From Magnetococcus sp. PR-3 (lineage in GTDB: Bacteria > Pseudomonadota > Magnetococcia > Magnetococcales > Magnetococcaceae), in NCBI RefSeq assembly GCF_036689865.1, contig NZ_JBAHUQ010000034.1, positions 1 through 64,000 of the forward strand: a stretch of 64,000 bases of DNA. Direction: 5' to 3'. The notes under the pieces were generated by a model. That model made no database searches. It worked only from the letters and a program-made list of their open reading frames with translations, and was not told the origin of the DNA. Positions 1-8,735 of the stretch are shown one piece after another (position 1 is the first letter of the stretch; each line of letters starts with the position of its first letter). The position numbers were made by a program, and so were the translations under genes.

Positions 1-28
1 TGAGCATTTTGGTAATCCTTCATGCCAC

Positions 29-532
29 TTAACGCGAAGCGGTGGGGGTTGAGCGGCTAAATACCATGTTTTTTTTGCTTCGTGAGCGGATCAAGGCAGA
101 GAACTTGGCTTTTAGATTATTAGAGCAGGTCTGCTTGGCAATTTTTGACTGGGTATAATCCATTGCTGTTTGGTGTAAAATATGGATAAACGTTTGTTGT
201 CTTTCTGAGAGTTTGTAGCTTTTAGCACTATCAATAATACGGTTAAAATGACCTTTCCAACTCAGCCCACACCAACGGGCAATGGCGGAGATCTCACCGG
301 CAATCAATACAGAACGTGCGTCATCAAGATCAATCGGTACATCTATGAGTTTAGCTTTGGCTTGGGTTTTTTTGGCTTGGATATCTGGTTGTTTGGCGCT
401 GTCCCAAAACTGCTTTAAAGAAAGCTCAATGATATCGTTTTTTAATCCATCTGGGATGATGTCTGCAAAAGCCAAGTGTTGCAAGGTGAGAGGAAAGAGA
501 AAGACAAAGAGCATGAAGACTCTAAATTTCAT
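29..532 (-). CDS. Small exported protein of unknown function
   Basis: This 167-residue protein begins with a clear Sec signal peptide: a basic start (MKFR), a hydrophobic stretch to about residue 20, and a probable signal peptidase I site after LAFA (about residue 23). The mature part is about 144 residues, mainly helical in character, with two cysteines (in RWCGLSW and KQTCSNN) that could form a periplasmic disulfide. I do not recognise the family. It is transcribed away from the lipoprotein gene starting at 760, so the AT-rich stretch 533-759 should hold divergent promoters, though I saw no clear consensus pair there. The gene ends 28 bases from the window edge, so its operon partners are unseen. 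Confidence 0.7.
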   Translation of the reverse strand: MKFRVFMLFVFLFPLTLQHLAFADIIPDGLKNDIIELSLKQFWDSAKQPDIQAKKTQAKAKLIDVPIDLDDARSVLIAGEISAIARWCGLSWKGHFNRIIDSAKSYKLSERQQTFIHILHQTAMDYTQSKIAKQTCSNNLKAKFSALIRSRSKKNMVFSRSTPTASR

Positions 533-759
533 ATAGTGAATGCCTTTTGTAATGAAATGATGACTCTTATATAAAATTTAATTTTCGCAGAGCAACTTCT
601 TAATCTCAAGCTTTCTTTTACTATTTTCAGGAAGGATTATAAATTTTCAGGGAGATCTGGGTATTCTGACTGGGAACCCTAAACAAAACAGGCTAAACTG
701 CGCCTTGTTTGGCTACTCTATTCAATCGATGTGTAATGATACTAAAAAAGGGCATATTC

Positions 760-1977
760 ATGGGGTCTGGGTCAGCATATCTAGGGCGTTGGATGCTACT
801 CAGTTGTCTCATGCTTATCAGCAGTGGATGCACGTTAAATTTTGATGGGTCTAGTCCGCAGTCCGATGCCCCAGCCAAACAAAAAGCGCACCAAGTCGAG
901 CCAAGTCAAGTTAAGAGCAAAGCGCCGCGGGTCATACCAGAAGGTGCTGTTGCTCAACCCGTTAAAAAAACGTCCCCCACCAAACAGATTCAGCAACAGT
1001 CATTACCCTCAGCACACGTTGAACATGTAGATGTGGGTTCTTCTGCAGCCCTTCCCCGCCCCCATGATGTGCAACAGTCCGCCTCACCAAATATGATGGC
1101 TCTGGTTGCCCCTAAACGTATGGCGGCCAAATTGGATCGTGCCCCAAGGGTTAGACCTGTCTCTCATTTCAATCAGCAGCCTATTATCAACACGGTTTTA
1201 ATGGACCGGCCTGTTAGCTTCTCTGTGTCAACACTGCATAAGCACATTCACCGTTTTATCGATGAAAAACGCTTTGAAGTGATCTCTGGCCCAACGAAAC
1301 AAAGCCATGCAGGTCAGTATACCATTCGCTACCGCGATACCCACTTCTCCGTCCAGATCTTAGACCGTCCTTTGCCTGTCACGTACTTTAGCAAGACTCT
1401 TGAGCACTCTCCTGACCGAGATCTGTACTTAAAATTAGTTCGTGGACACCGTGGGCATTTAATCACTCGGCCGACAACCATACCAAAGGATATGAATCAA
1501 TTTTTGACCATTGCTGATGACACCATGGCGCTATCTTATATTCTAGCCGATCAAGGGCGCCCGGTTCTCAACTATTGGGAAAGTAGTAAGCGCCTGATCA
1601 TGTGGTCACGTTTTGTTATGTACAAACGCGCTTTAGGGATGGTGTTTGAGCGGCTCAGTCATAATGATCCCAATGCTTTTGACTACCTACCTATTCGGCT
1701 ATGGGTACGCTTTGCCGTGGAAAAACAGTCTGGTTTGTATCTGTTAAAAAGTAAGGGGCTAAAACGGTTTACTGGCGCTGAGCTTGAGCGTTATGTTGAT
1801 ATACGCCGAGGGCAGGAGTTTTTATATGACTCCCAGGATGAGATCTTGGAATATGCGCGGTATTGGATTGAAATGGGCAAACGCATAGAGCCAGGTAAAG
1901 CCGTTACACTGGCCAATGGCCACCGGTTTGTGGGGGTTGTGTCGCAACGCGATACGGGCTTTATTACTCTGAAATAG
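760..1977 (+). CDS. Predicted outer-membrane lipoprotein, unknown function
   Basis: The 405-residue product starts with a lipoprotein signal: positive residue, hydrophobic core, then LISSGC, with Cys24 as the lipidated residue. Asn at +4 and no Asp at +2 favour outer-membrane sorting under the usual Lol rule. The next 110 residues are a low-complexity Pro/Gln/Lys linker. The rest (about 130-405) is a globular domain I do not recognise, rich in Arg, Tyr and Trp (for example RLIMWSRFVMYKRALGM). I chose the ATG at 760 because AAGGG lies 7 bases upstream. A TTG at 709 and an ATG at 736 are in frame but lack a ribosome-binding site and would push the lipobox far from the N-terminus. The gene ends 20 bases from a convergent PilZ gene. 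Confidence 0.7.
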   Translation: MGSGSAYLGRWMLLSCLMLISSGCTLNFDGSSPQSDAPAKQKAHQVEPSQVKSKAPRVIPEGAVAQPVKKTSPTKQIQQQSLPSAHVEHVDVGSSAALPRPHDVQQSASPNMMALVAPKRMAAKLDRAPRVRPVSHFNQQPIINTVLMDRPVSFSVSTLHKHIHRFIDEKRFEVISGPTKQSHAGQYTIRYRDTHFSVQILDRPLPVTYFSKTLEHSPDRDLYLKLVRGHRGHLITRPTTIPKDMNQFLTIADDTMALSYILADQGRPVLNYWESSKRLIMWSRFVMYKRALGMVFERLSHNDPNAFDYLPIRLWVRFAVEKQSGLYLLKSKGLKRFTGAELERYVDIRRGQEFLYDSQDEILEYARYWIEMGKRIEPGKAVTLANGHRFVGVVSQRDTGFITLK

Positions 1978-1997
1978 TTTAACAATAAATAATTAAT

Positions 1998-2939
1998 TTA
2001 ATCTTTACTAAACAGACGTGTACGTTTGGTCAAGCTCATACGTTGAGCCAGAGAAACAACCTTACCTAATGCTTCATTGATGTCGAAGGATCCGACTAAG
2101 AAACGTACACGGTACCCTGTATACCCCTCTTTACTAAACTGCCCAATCACAATGCTATCGACTCTGATCGGTGGACCTTCTGGCCAGTAAATGACCGTTT
2201 CTACACGTGAGCCTTCTGTAATTTTGGCAATCTTATCTTTGTAGTAGATGGCCACCCCACCGGTGCTGATATCATACGCCTTCGCATTAAACTTCACACC
2301 TGATTCGCGAATGATTTCCAAGTTGAATTTCCACTGAGATTCAAGCTTGGCACGTACCATGGCCCGTTTTTGCGGTTCTTGCTGAAGGTAGCGAGGAAAA
2401 CTGAGCTGAATGGTTTTGCCTTCAATAATCTTCTGAAAACGCAGCTTGGTGCGCACCAGATGTAGCTCGGTGAACATGGAGATATCGACAAAGACAGCAC
2501 TGCGAATTTTGATATTTCCTAAGGGCGGGTCCAAGGCATCAATTAAGACATACCGGGCCTGTTCCAGGTAGGAAGTTTCTTCATTCTCTTTTTCAAAATA
2601 GGTGAAAAAGGTAAAAGCATCCCCTTCCTCAAGCTGAAGCTGAACAGGCAGATGCTCCTCGATTGCGCGGGTGACGATCTTGATGATCATCTCCTCTTCC
2701 TCAATCTTATGGCAGCCGTCCTCGTCTGCAACAGCGAGGTCCTTGCCCTTTCCTTTACCTGTTTGAATCAGGCTTTTCAGAAAGCGCTTGGTTTTGCCTT
2801 CATTCTTAGTTTCAGCCACAGGTTCATGGACTCCTGATATTGCTTCCCCCTGCTGATATCGGGTGAAAGCATCGTCTAAATATCCGTTTTGCAGGTACAG
2901 ACCTAAAACGGGGGTAGTTCTTCTGACCCTATCGGTCAA
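1998..2939 (-). CDS. PilZ-domain protein, probable c-di-GMP receptor
   Basis: This 313-residue protein has a C-terminal PilZ domain (about 188-300) with both c-di-GMP-binding signatures: RxxxR as RAMVR (Arg192, Arg196) and DxSxxG as DISTGG (Asp223, Ser225, Gly228). Residues about 80-185 form a second beta-rich domain resembling the N-terminal YcgR-like part of flagellar-brake proteins, and residues 45-70 are Lys-rich. It probably binds c-di-GMP and changes an envelope or motility output; the target cannot be told from sequence. It lies directly after the TatD-radical SAM gene; in Pseudomonas a different, short pilZ lies between holB and tatD, so the association is only partly similar. The start is a TTG with AGAAGGA very close upstream, so the exact N-terminus is uncertain. 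Confidence 0.8.
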   Translation of the reverse strand: MTDRVRRTTPVLGLYLQNGYLDDAFTRYQQGEAISGVHEPVAETKNEGKTKRFLKSLIQTGKGKGKDLAVADEDGCHKIEEEEMIIKIVTRAIEEHLPVQLQLEEGDAFTFFTYFEKENEETSYLEQARYVLIDALDPPLGNIKIRSAVFVDISMFTELHLVRTKLRFQKIIEGKTIQLSFPRYLQQEPQKRAMVRAKLESQWKFNLEIIRESGVKFNAKAYDISTGGVAIYYKDKIAKITEGSRVETVIYWPEGPPIRVDSIVIGQFSKEGYTGYRVRFLVGSFDINEALGKVVSLAQRMSLTKRTRLFSKD

Positions 2940-2981
2940 ATTCCTTCTTCAGATAACAAAAAAGTGAAGTGGTGCCACTTG

Positions 2982-4361
2982 TTATCCGACTAAATCCAAT
3001 TGCCGAGCTCTAAATTTAACACCTTTTTGACGGGCAATTTTGGCACACGCTGAAATATCTACCCCTTCTAGACCATTAATTGCGGTCAGCGTAACTTCAG
3101 GAATATAGGTTTTTACGCTATCTACAAATGCCAATAAACCATCATAAGCACCTGTTTTTCCTGGGACACAATGCTGATCATAGATCTCAGCATTTTGGGC
3201 ATTGAGCGAGATAGAAATTGCATCAATCAATCCAGCCATTTGTGGAGTTACATCTTTCCCATACACAAAGTTTGCCAAACCGTCTGTATTGAGACGAACC
3301 TTTTTACCTTGCTCTTTTGCAGCTTTGGCGACTTGCAACATAACCTCTATGCGTAAGGTTGGTTCGCCATAACCACAAAAGACAATTTCATCAAAGGCGT
3401 CCAACTCACCAAAAGCCCCAATAAGTTCATCACTACTCGGGTTTGCCTTAAGTCCGAGATCAAAATCATGTACTTCAGGGGCAGCCCATTTGGGACAAAA
3501 CTGACATTTCAAGGTACATCCATGGGTGACATTCATATACAAACGGTTGCCAATGGGATAGGCCAAAACACCTTTATCGCTGGTTCTTGCTAGATCAATT
3601 CGAAAAAGCCGACGGTAATTCTCTGTAGTCATATCGGCCAGGTCTTTGGCATTAATACCGCGTAACTTGGCGATGGTTTTGGTTGTAAGCTCTACAAAGG
3701 CTGGTTCATTGCGTTTACCCCGCTTGGCTAAAGGGGACAGATAAGGTGCATCAGTCTCTACCAGTAAACGGTCTGCCGGAATATAGCGGGCAATTTCTTG
3801 TAATTCCTGGGCTGAACTAAAAGTGACAATACCTGAGAGTGAAATATAATAGCCCTGGTCTAGTGCCCAAGTAGCCATATCCTTGCTACCTGTAAAACAG
3901 TGGATAACCCCACCACACTCTGAGGCCTTCTCCTCTTCCATAATGGTGCGCGTGTCTGCCTCTGCTTCCCGTGTATGGATAACCAACGGAAGGTTAGCGT
4001 GCCGGGCCGCTTGAATGTGGGTACGCAGCACCGTACGTTGGTTCCCCCGATCGGCATTGTCATAGTGGTAGTCTAGCCCAGCTTCCCCAATGGCAACCAC
4101 TTTGGGGTTCTGAGCCAAGGTGACAATTTCCTCAGCCGTACATGTAACATACTCATCCGCATAGTGTGGGTGCACTCCCACAGTTGTATAGATATGCGGA
4201 CGCTTTTGTGTCAGTGCTAATAGGGCTTCAACCTCATCCAGACGGGTTCCTATGGTGTTGATATAGCGCACGCCTCGTTTACGTGCGTGGTCCAAGACCG
4301 TGTCCAAATCCTCTTTAAAGGCATCAAAGGTCAAGTGCGCATGGCTATCAGCAAGGTACAT
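2982..4361 (-). CDS. TatD-family metal hydrolase fused to a radical SAM domain
   Basis: This single 459-residue chain joins two enzymes. Residues 1 to about 258 are a TatD-type metallo-hydrolase (TIM barrel, two-metal DNase family) with HxH (His7, His9), GEAGLDY (Glu93), VIHTRE (His129), VIHCFTG (His154) and VETDAPYLSP (Asp204). Residues about 265-459 are a radical SAM domain with CTLKCQFC (Cys282, Cys286, Cys289), the ligands for a 4Fe-4S cluster, followed by the glycine-rich GYGEPT. A TatD-associated radical SAM family is known, normally as a separate adjacent gene; here the reading frame is continuous. The substrate of the radical SAM half is unknown. The gene follows the fab-tmk-holB operon, as tatD does in many proteobacteria. 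A terminator after the PSP1 gene suggests it may have its own promoter. Confidence 0.88.
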   Translation of the reverse strand: MYLADSHAHLTFDAFKEDLDTVLDHARKRGVRYINTIGTRLDEVEALLALTQKRPHIYTTVGVHPHYADEYVTCTAEEIVTLAQNPKVVAIGEAGLDYHYDNADRGNQRTVLRTHIQAARHANLPLVIHTREAEADTRTIMEEEKASECGGVIHCFTGSKDMATWALDQGYYISLSGIVTFSSAQELQEIARYIPADRLLVETDAPYLSPLAKRGKRNEPAFVELTTKTIAKLRGINAKDLADMTTENYRRLFRIDLARTSDKGVLAYPIGNRLYMNVTHGCTLKCQFCPKWAAPEVHDFDLGLKANPSSDELIGAFGELDAFDEIVFCGYGEPTLRIEVMLQVAKAAKEQGKKVRLNTDGLANFVYGKDVTPQMAGLIDAISISLNAQNAEIYDQHCVPGKTGAYDGLLAFVDSVKTYIPEVTLTAINGLEGVDISACAKIARQKGVKFRARQLDLVG

Positions 4362-4384
4362 GGTTGAAATCCGAATGGTGTTTG

Positions 4385-4408
4385 AGGGGGCATTTGATAA
4401 AGCCCCCT
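4385..4408 (-). repeat. 7-bp hairpin in the leader of the TatD-radical SAM gene
   Basis: AGGGGGC (4385-4391) and GCCCCCT (4402-4408) are perfect inverted repeats around a 10-base loop. The hairpin lies 23 bases upstream of the start codon and lacks a T-run on either side, so it is not a standard terminator. It could affect translation or mRNA stability; the function is inference. Confidence 0.4.
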
Positions 4409-4485
4409 TAGGATGATTAATCGCGACGAACCTTAATTACGGCCTCAAACTAAACGACAAACGCTTAGGTTCTTTAGAGATAGGT

Positions 4486-4509
4486 AAAAGCCCGATTTAT
4501 CATCGGGCT
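4486..4509 (-). terminator. Rho-independent terminator after the PSP1 gene
   Basis: Read on the minus strand, AGCCCGAT and ATCGGGCT form an 8-bp stem around a 5-base loop, followed at once by TTTTA. It lies 28 bases past the stop codon of the PSP1 gene. This marks a likely 3' end for the fab-tmk-holB-PSP1 transcript before the TatD-radical SAM gene. Confidence 0.75.
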
Positions 4510-4537
4510 TCGTCGGTGTGATATGAAGGCTTATCAG

Positions 4538-6007
4538 TTAAGACTCGCTTTTGGTCTCAGAGTTTCCATTTCCCCCCCGGCGTCGCCTGCGTCGACGACG
4601 ACGTTTGGGGGCTTCTCCTGAGCCTTTTTCTTGATCCCCTGCTGGAGCAGGTGGGGAGGAAGGACTTGCCTGTTGTGGTTGTTGAGTGGTCTTATTCTCA
4701 GCTTCGGCAGAGTTCGGTTTACGACGACGGCGACGGCGACGTTTTTTAGGTTCTTCCCCACTTGCTGACTTTTCAGCATTTTCCTCAGCTGGTGCGGGTG
4801 TCACACTTTGAGAAGCTGGCTTTTCTCCAGCAGTTTGGTTAGCCTCCTGCCGATCTTTATTGCGACGTCGTCGGCGGCGTTTACGACCACTCTTTTCTTC
4901 TTCATTCTCCCCACGTTCTTCTTGAGTCTTGGGGGTGGGTTTATCATTTGGTTGAGCAATGGCTTCGGCAACAACCTGATGGATCACAGGCTCTTCAACC
5001 TTAGGTTCAGGTGTTGTTCCCTCTACTTCATGGTTAAGCTCTTCGACGGTGAGTGTCTTACGGGTACGGTCTGAAAATTGGATTTCGACCGATTGGGAGA
5101 TCGGGTGAACCACACGAATGGCAACCTCCTCCCCATTGGCCAGCATCATACGAGATTTTGGCTTCGGTAAGCCCTTACGCATATCGCTGTAGACATCATT
5201 CTCATAAGACAGGCAGCACATTAACCGCCCACACACACCAGAAATAGAGTCGGGATTCAGGGAGAGATCCTGATTTTTTGCCATACGTACTGAAACAGGG
5301 TGAAACTTGTTCAAATGTGAAGAACAGCAAAGATTACGACCACAAGGTGCCATCCCACCCAGTAGTTTGGCTTCATCCCTTACCCCTAACTGGCGCATCT
5401 CTACCCGCATGCTTAGCTCACCGCTAAGCTGCTTGACCAGTGCACGGAAATCGACCCGGTTTTCTGCGGTAAAATGAAAAATGGCCTTATTACTCCCCTG
5501 AATGGAGACCTTGGAGAGTTTCATCGGGAGCTGTTGTTCACGGATAAGTTGTCGACACAGACGGTAGGCGCTTTTTTCCCGCTGTTCACGGGTCTCTTGA
5601 ACCTGTTTATCCTGATCGGTCATGCGCCGAATAATACGGGTCACAGGGCCACAAAAAAGATTGTTTTTATTTTGCGGGTCCCATGGCGCAACATGGGTAA
5701 CGCGGCCAGGAATAACTTCCCCAGCACGGTTTTCCAACAAAATGGCATCCCCACTACTCAGGTTAGCAATACGCGACTTGATCTGGTAGACCATGCAGGA
5801 GCTTTCCATACGAAAGCCAACCAACCGGTGTTGGTTATTGCGCCCTTTTCGTCCCTCTTTTGACGTTTGCTTCTGCTCTTCTTGACCAGGCGATGCTGCG
5901 CTACCCGCATCTGGCTGGGTCTCTATTGTTGAACTTGAGGAGGGTTGGGATGTTTCCAACAGAGCGCTCTGATCCTGAGGATCAGAAGGCGATTCGATCT
6001 CGGACAT
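4538..6007 (-). CDS. PSP1-domain protein (RicT/YaaT-like) with an arginine-rich tail
   Basis: This 489-residue protein has a PSP1 domain at about 65-310. It contains the cysteine-rich signature of RicT-type proteins: APCGRNLCCSS followed by the conserved MAKNQDLSLNP and then CGRLMCCLSYEND. In Bacillus, RicT works with RicA and RicF, binds Fe-S clusters and promotes mRNA processing by RNase Y; the role in proteobacteria is not settled. The N-terminal 60 residues are Ser/Gln-rich and disordered. The C-terminal 150 residues are also disordered and contain three blocks of six to nine consecutive Arg, separated by acidic Ser/Pro/Glu spacers, which suggests RNA binding. I chose the ATG at 6007 because AAGGA lies about 10 bases upstream; an in-frame ATG 27 bases earlier lacks one. 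The gene follows holB by 36 bases. Confidence 0.85.
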   Translation of the reverse strand: MSEIESPSDPQDQSALLETSQPSSSSTIETQPDAGSAASPGQEEQKQTSKEGRKGRNNQHRLVGFRMESSCMVYQIKSRIANLSSGDAILLENRAGEVIPGRVTHVAPWDPQNKNNLFCGPVTRIIRRMTDQDKQVQETREQREKSAYRLCRQLIREQQLPMKLSKVSIQGSNKAIFHFTAENRVDFRALVKQLSGELSMRVEMRQLGVRDEAKLLGGMAPCGRNLCCSSHLNKFHPVSVRMAKNQDLSLNPDSISGVCGRLMCCLSYENDVYSDMRKGLPKPKSRMMLANGEEVAIRVVHPISQSVEIQFSDRTRKTLTVEELNHEVEGTTPEPKVEEPVIHQVVAEAIAQPNDKPTPKTQEERGENEEEKSGRKRRRRRRNKDRQEANQTAGEKPASQSVTPAPAEENAEKSASGEEPKKRRRRRRRKPNSAEAENKTTQQPQQASPSSPPAPAGDQEKGSGEAPKRRRRRRRRRGGNGNSETKSES

Positions 6008-6043
6008 TGCCGGGAATTCCTTCTTAACACACATGTGGCAGGT

Positions 6044-7054
6044 TTAGGTCGCCAGTCGGGTGATGCGAATAAACAGATGTTCCAGCATCAGAGGGCGGTT
6101 CAGATTAAAAACCCTAGCTTCATCCACCATACGTGTAAACTGTTGCGCAAGCGTCAACCACTCCCGGTTACGGGTTGATTGAGCTTGGTGGTTATTGGAT
6201 TGATCTTGATCTAATAAATTAGCACGAATATGGGACTGAAACCAGAACTCCAACAGCATAGTGGTGGTTTCAAACAGCTCTGCTTTTCCCCATCTTGCGG
6301 CGAGATCACAGATGGTCCCTAAATCCGTGCCCTTTAACAGTTGTGCCATATCTTGCCAAAGCTCCTGACGTTGTGTGGGTAACTCCCCTTCACACAACGC
6401 CAAGGCACGACCCATGCTACCCCCAGCCATCTCAATCGCACTTTCCATGGCCTGATCTGTTAAAGGCGGCTCAGTTTTATGATTTTTGAGTAGTTTTCTA
6501 AGGATATCCGCTTCAAGTGGAACAAAGCGGATGGCTTGACAGCGGGAGCGTATGGTAGGTAACAGGGCACCAGGGCTTTGGGTTGTAAGAATAATTAAAG
6601 ATTGAGCAGGAGGCTCTTCCAAGGTTTTTAACAGGGCGTTCGCTGCACTGGCATTCATCAGGCTGACTTCATCAATAACAGCGACTTTATAGTTTGAGAG
6701 CAGCGGTGTTAAGGCAACAAAGTGAGTTAAATCACGGACCTGATCAACTAAGAGTTGGGTTCGTCCATCCTGCTTCTCAAGCCATAAAAGGTCTGGGTGG
6801 CCTCCACTGTCAAAGCGGGCACAGGAGCTACAGTGACCACACCCACTCTCGGGTAGAGTACCACTGGCATTGAGCGCGTGTTCCCCTACTTCATGACAGA
6901 GCGTTCGCTGAACCAAGGCACGGACCGTACTTTTTTTACCCACGCCCGCAGGGCCATAAAAGAGCAACCCATGGGCTAAACGTCCTGCGGCGATGGCACT
7001 GGTTAAGCCATCTAAAGCACCTTGTTGCCCCAATATTTGATTAAATTGAAGCAA
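6044..7054 (-). CDS. holB: DNA polymerase III subunit delta' (clamp loader)
   Basis: HolB is part of the clamp loader that places the beta sliding clamp on DNA. The 336-residue product has an AAA+ fold with a P-loop (GPAGVGKKS), a zinc-binding cysteine set (SGCGHCSSC plus an upstream Cys), a Walker B-like VIDEVSLM and the SRC motif (IRSRCQ) that supplies the arginine finger. In E. coli delta' the P-loop is degenerate; here the Gly-Lys-Lys-Ser core is retained. The reading frame is open 57 codons further upstream inside tmk, but I chose the TTG at 7054: GGAGG lies 6 bases before it, and the resulting length (336) matches the family (334 in E. coli). The start overlaps the end of tmk by 14 bases, so the two are translationally coupled. 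Confidence 0.9.
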   Translation of the reverse strand: MLQFNQILGQQGALDGLTSAIAAGRLAHGLLFYGPAGVGKKSTVRALVQRTLCHEVGEHALNASGTLPESGCGHCSSCARFDSGGHPDLLWLEKQDGRTQLLVDQVRDLTHFVALTPLLSNYKVAVIDEVSLMNASAANALLKTLEEPPAQSLIILTTQSPGALLPTIRSRCQAIRFVPLEADILRKLLKNHKTEPPLTDQAMESAIEMAGGSMGRALALCEGELPTQRQELWQDMAQLLKGTDLGTICDLAARWGKAELFETTTMLLEFWFQSHIRANLLDQDQSNNHQAQSTRNREWLTLAQQFTRMVDEARVFNLNRPLMLEHLFIRITRLAT

Positions 7055-7670
7055 GGAGTGCCTCCGTATGGTTCCACACCTGCGCTGAGACCTGTTCCAT
7101 ACTTTGATCCGCTTGGATGATTTTGACCCTCTTGGGATTTTGTTGGGCAATGCGTTGAAAGGCCTGACGTACGGTCTGGTGAAAAGAGAGAGCTTCCTGC
7201 TCAAAGCGCTGCTCTTTTCCGCCACGTCGGTGGCTGCGGGCTAAGCCCTCATGGGGGTCAAGATCCAAAACCAGGGTTAAATCAGCGCAAACATCCCCCC
7301 TAATCCACTGCCCTAGCTGTTTAAGCCATGTTTCATCCCCACCCCTAGCGGCCCCTTGGTAAGCCATGGTGCTGTCTTCAAACCGGTCACACAAGACCCA
7401 GGTTCCTGCTTCAAGTGCGGGACGAATGACTTGTCGAATATGCTCATGTCGTGCAGCTAAAATCAGCAACAGTTCGGATGTACCATCCAAGTCATTACCA
7501 CGCCCCGTTACCAGTATTTCACGAATACGTTCACTGATGGCGCAGCCGCCTGGTTCACGGGTACGTAGAACCTGATGCCCCTGATCCGTTAAACGTATGG
7601 CCAAGCGTTCAATTTGGGTGGTTTTTCCTGCACCTTCTCCACCCTCAAATGTAATGAATTTACCCAACAT
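7041..7670 (-). CDS. tmk: Thymidylate kinase
   Basis: Tmk phosphorylates dTMP to dTDP in dTTP synthesis. The 209-residue protein starts with the P-loop FEGGEGAGKTTQ, followed by the DRx motif CDRFEDSTMAYQGAARG that contacts the nucleotide, and a lid region near RRGGKEQRFE. The length is normal. The ATG at 7670 is preceded by AAGGG at about 7 bases. It sits between mltG (16-base gap) and holB (14-base overlap), the order also found in E. coli. Confidence 0.95.
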   Translation of the reverse strand: MLGKFITFEGGEGAGKTTQIERLAIRLTDQGHQVLRTREPGGCAISERIREILVTGRGNDLDGTSELLLILAARHEHIRQVIRPALEAGTWVLCDRFEDSTMAYQGAARGGDETWLKQLGQWIRGDVCADLTLVLDLDPHEGLARSHRRGGKEQRFEQEALSFHQTVRQAFQRIAQQNPKRVKIIQADQSMEQVSAQVWNHTEALLASI

Positions 7671-7686
7671 GCTCGGCCCTTCGTTT

Positions 7687-8700
7687 TCATTTCCGATTTT
7701 TACGCAACTGTTTGAGGTAGGTTTTGACGTTGCGATTGTGCTCTTTCAGTGTCCGTGCAAACCGATGGCTACCTGAACCATCCCCCCGAGCAACAAAGTA
7801 TAAAGCGTTGGTTTTTTTGGGGTGTAATACAGCCGTAATCGCCCCAGCCCCTGGTGAGCAGATAGGGGTCGGAGGAAGAGCAGAAATGGTATAGGTATTA
7901 TAAGGGGTGGGGGTTCGTAAATGTTTACGGGTGATATTACCCCGATAATCTTTAATACCATAGATCACGGTCGGGTCACTCTGTAACCGCATGCGTCGCG
8001 CCAGACGGTTATGAAAGACACCTGCGATCTCAGGGCGCTCTGCAGCAGCACCGGTCTCTTTTTCGACAATAGAGGCTAAGATCAGGGTTTCATAACGACT
8101 AAGCTTCTTCTGCTCTTTAGGGGTTGCCCCCCACGCTTTATCAAGCACCTGCTGCATGCGTTGCACCATGCGCTGGGCAATTCCCCAACCCTGCTCATTG
8201 GCTTCATAATAGTAGGTGTCAGGAAACAAAAGACCTTCGAGAGTCTGTTGTGGGACGCCGAGTCTTTCACGCCCTTGTGGGGTTAATAAAGCGGAACCTG
8301 CACCAGACCAGCCTTTTTCATTAAACCGCTGAGCAATTTGCTTAAGAGAGATCCCTTCAGGAAAGGTCACCATGTAACGCACCACATCTGTAGAGCGTAA
8401 ACGCAATAGAATCTGCTCCGGTGTCATCCCCTTCTCAATGGCAAATGTTCCTGCTTTGAGAGCTGCCCCTGGTTTATGTCTGTTCATTAGGCGGAAAAAA
8501 AGCGCGGAGTCAATAACCCCCCGCGCTTCTAATTGCTGCGCTGTTTTTCCCACACTCCAACCCCGAGCGACCACAAAATCCAGGTTTTGTGGTGCTTGTT
8601 GCTGAAGAAAAGCCTCATAACGCATCCAGGCAAAGCCTGCCGAACCGGTGGTGGCAACAAGGATGAGCAGAAGTAGGTAAAAAAACAGTTTTTTCAACAT
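7687..8700 (-). CDS. mltG: Endolytic murein transglycosylase
   Basis: MltG (YceG family) cleaves nascent glycan strands in the periplasm and is thought to end their synthesis. The 337-residue protein has one N-terminal membrane segment (about residues 3-25), a LysM-like region (about 40-110) and the YceG catalytic domain with the invariant glutamate in LASIVEKETG, followed by VFHNRLARRMRLQSDPTVIYG-type residues. It lies between fabF and tmk as in E. coli, but pabC, which separates fabF from mltG there, is missing. Confidence 0.93.
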   Translation of the reverse strand: MLKKLFFYLLLLILVATTGSAGFAWMRYEAFLQQQAPQNLDFVVARGWSVGKTAQQLEARGVIDSALFFRLMNRHKPGAALKAGTFAIEKGMTPEQILLRLRSTDVVRYMVTFPEGISLKQIAQRFNEKGWSGAGSALLTPQGRERLGVPQQTLEGLLFPDTYYYEANEQGWGIAQRMVQRMQQVLDKAWGATPKEQKKLSRYETLILASIVEKETGAAAERPEIAGVFHNRLARRMRLQSDPTVIYGIKDYRGNITRKHLRTPTPYNTYTISALPPTPICSPGAGAITAVLHPKKTNALYFVARGDGSGSHRFARTLKEHNRNVKTYLKQLRKNRK

Positions 8701-8735
8701 TCAAGCCTGTATTCAACGTGAACTAAAACAGGCTA

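Noticed and set aside
2952-2986. Hairpin between the TatD-radical SAM and PilZ genes as a terminator
   Set aside because: The inner stem AAGTGG/CCACTT has only a two-base loop, and the T-run follows after a gap and is itself part of an outer repeat. It overlaps the stop region and lies before, not after, the TatD gene's end. Too weak to call.
4534-4779. Second minus-strand frame in the arginine-rich end of the PSP1 gene, and plus-strand frames opposite it
   Set aside because: They arise from the repeated CGN codons of the poly-Arg blocks and have no start signal or family match.
7055-7225. 57-codon N-terminal extension of holB
   Set aside because: It lies inside tmk, has no matching ribosome-binding site and is not in the HolB family. 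The TTG at 7054 has GGAGG in place.
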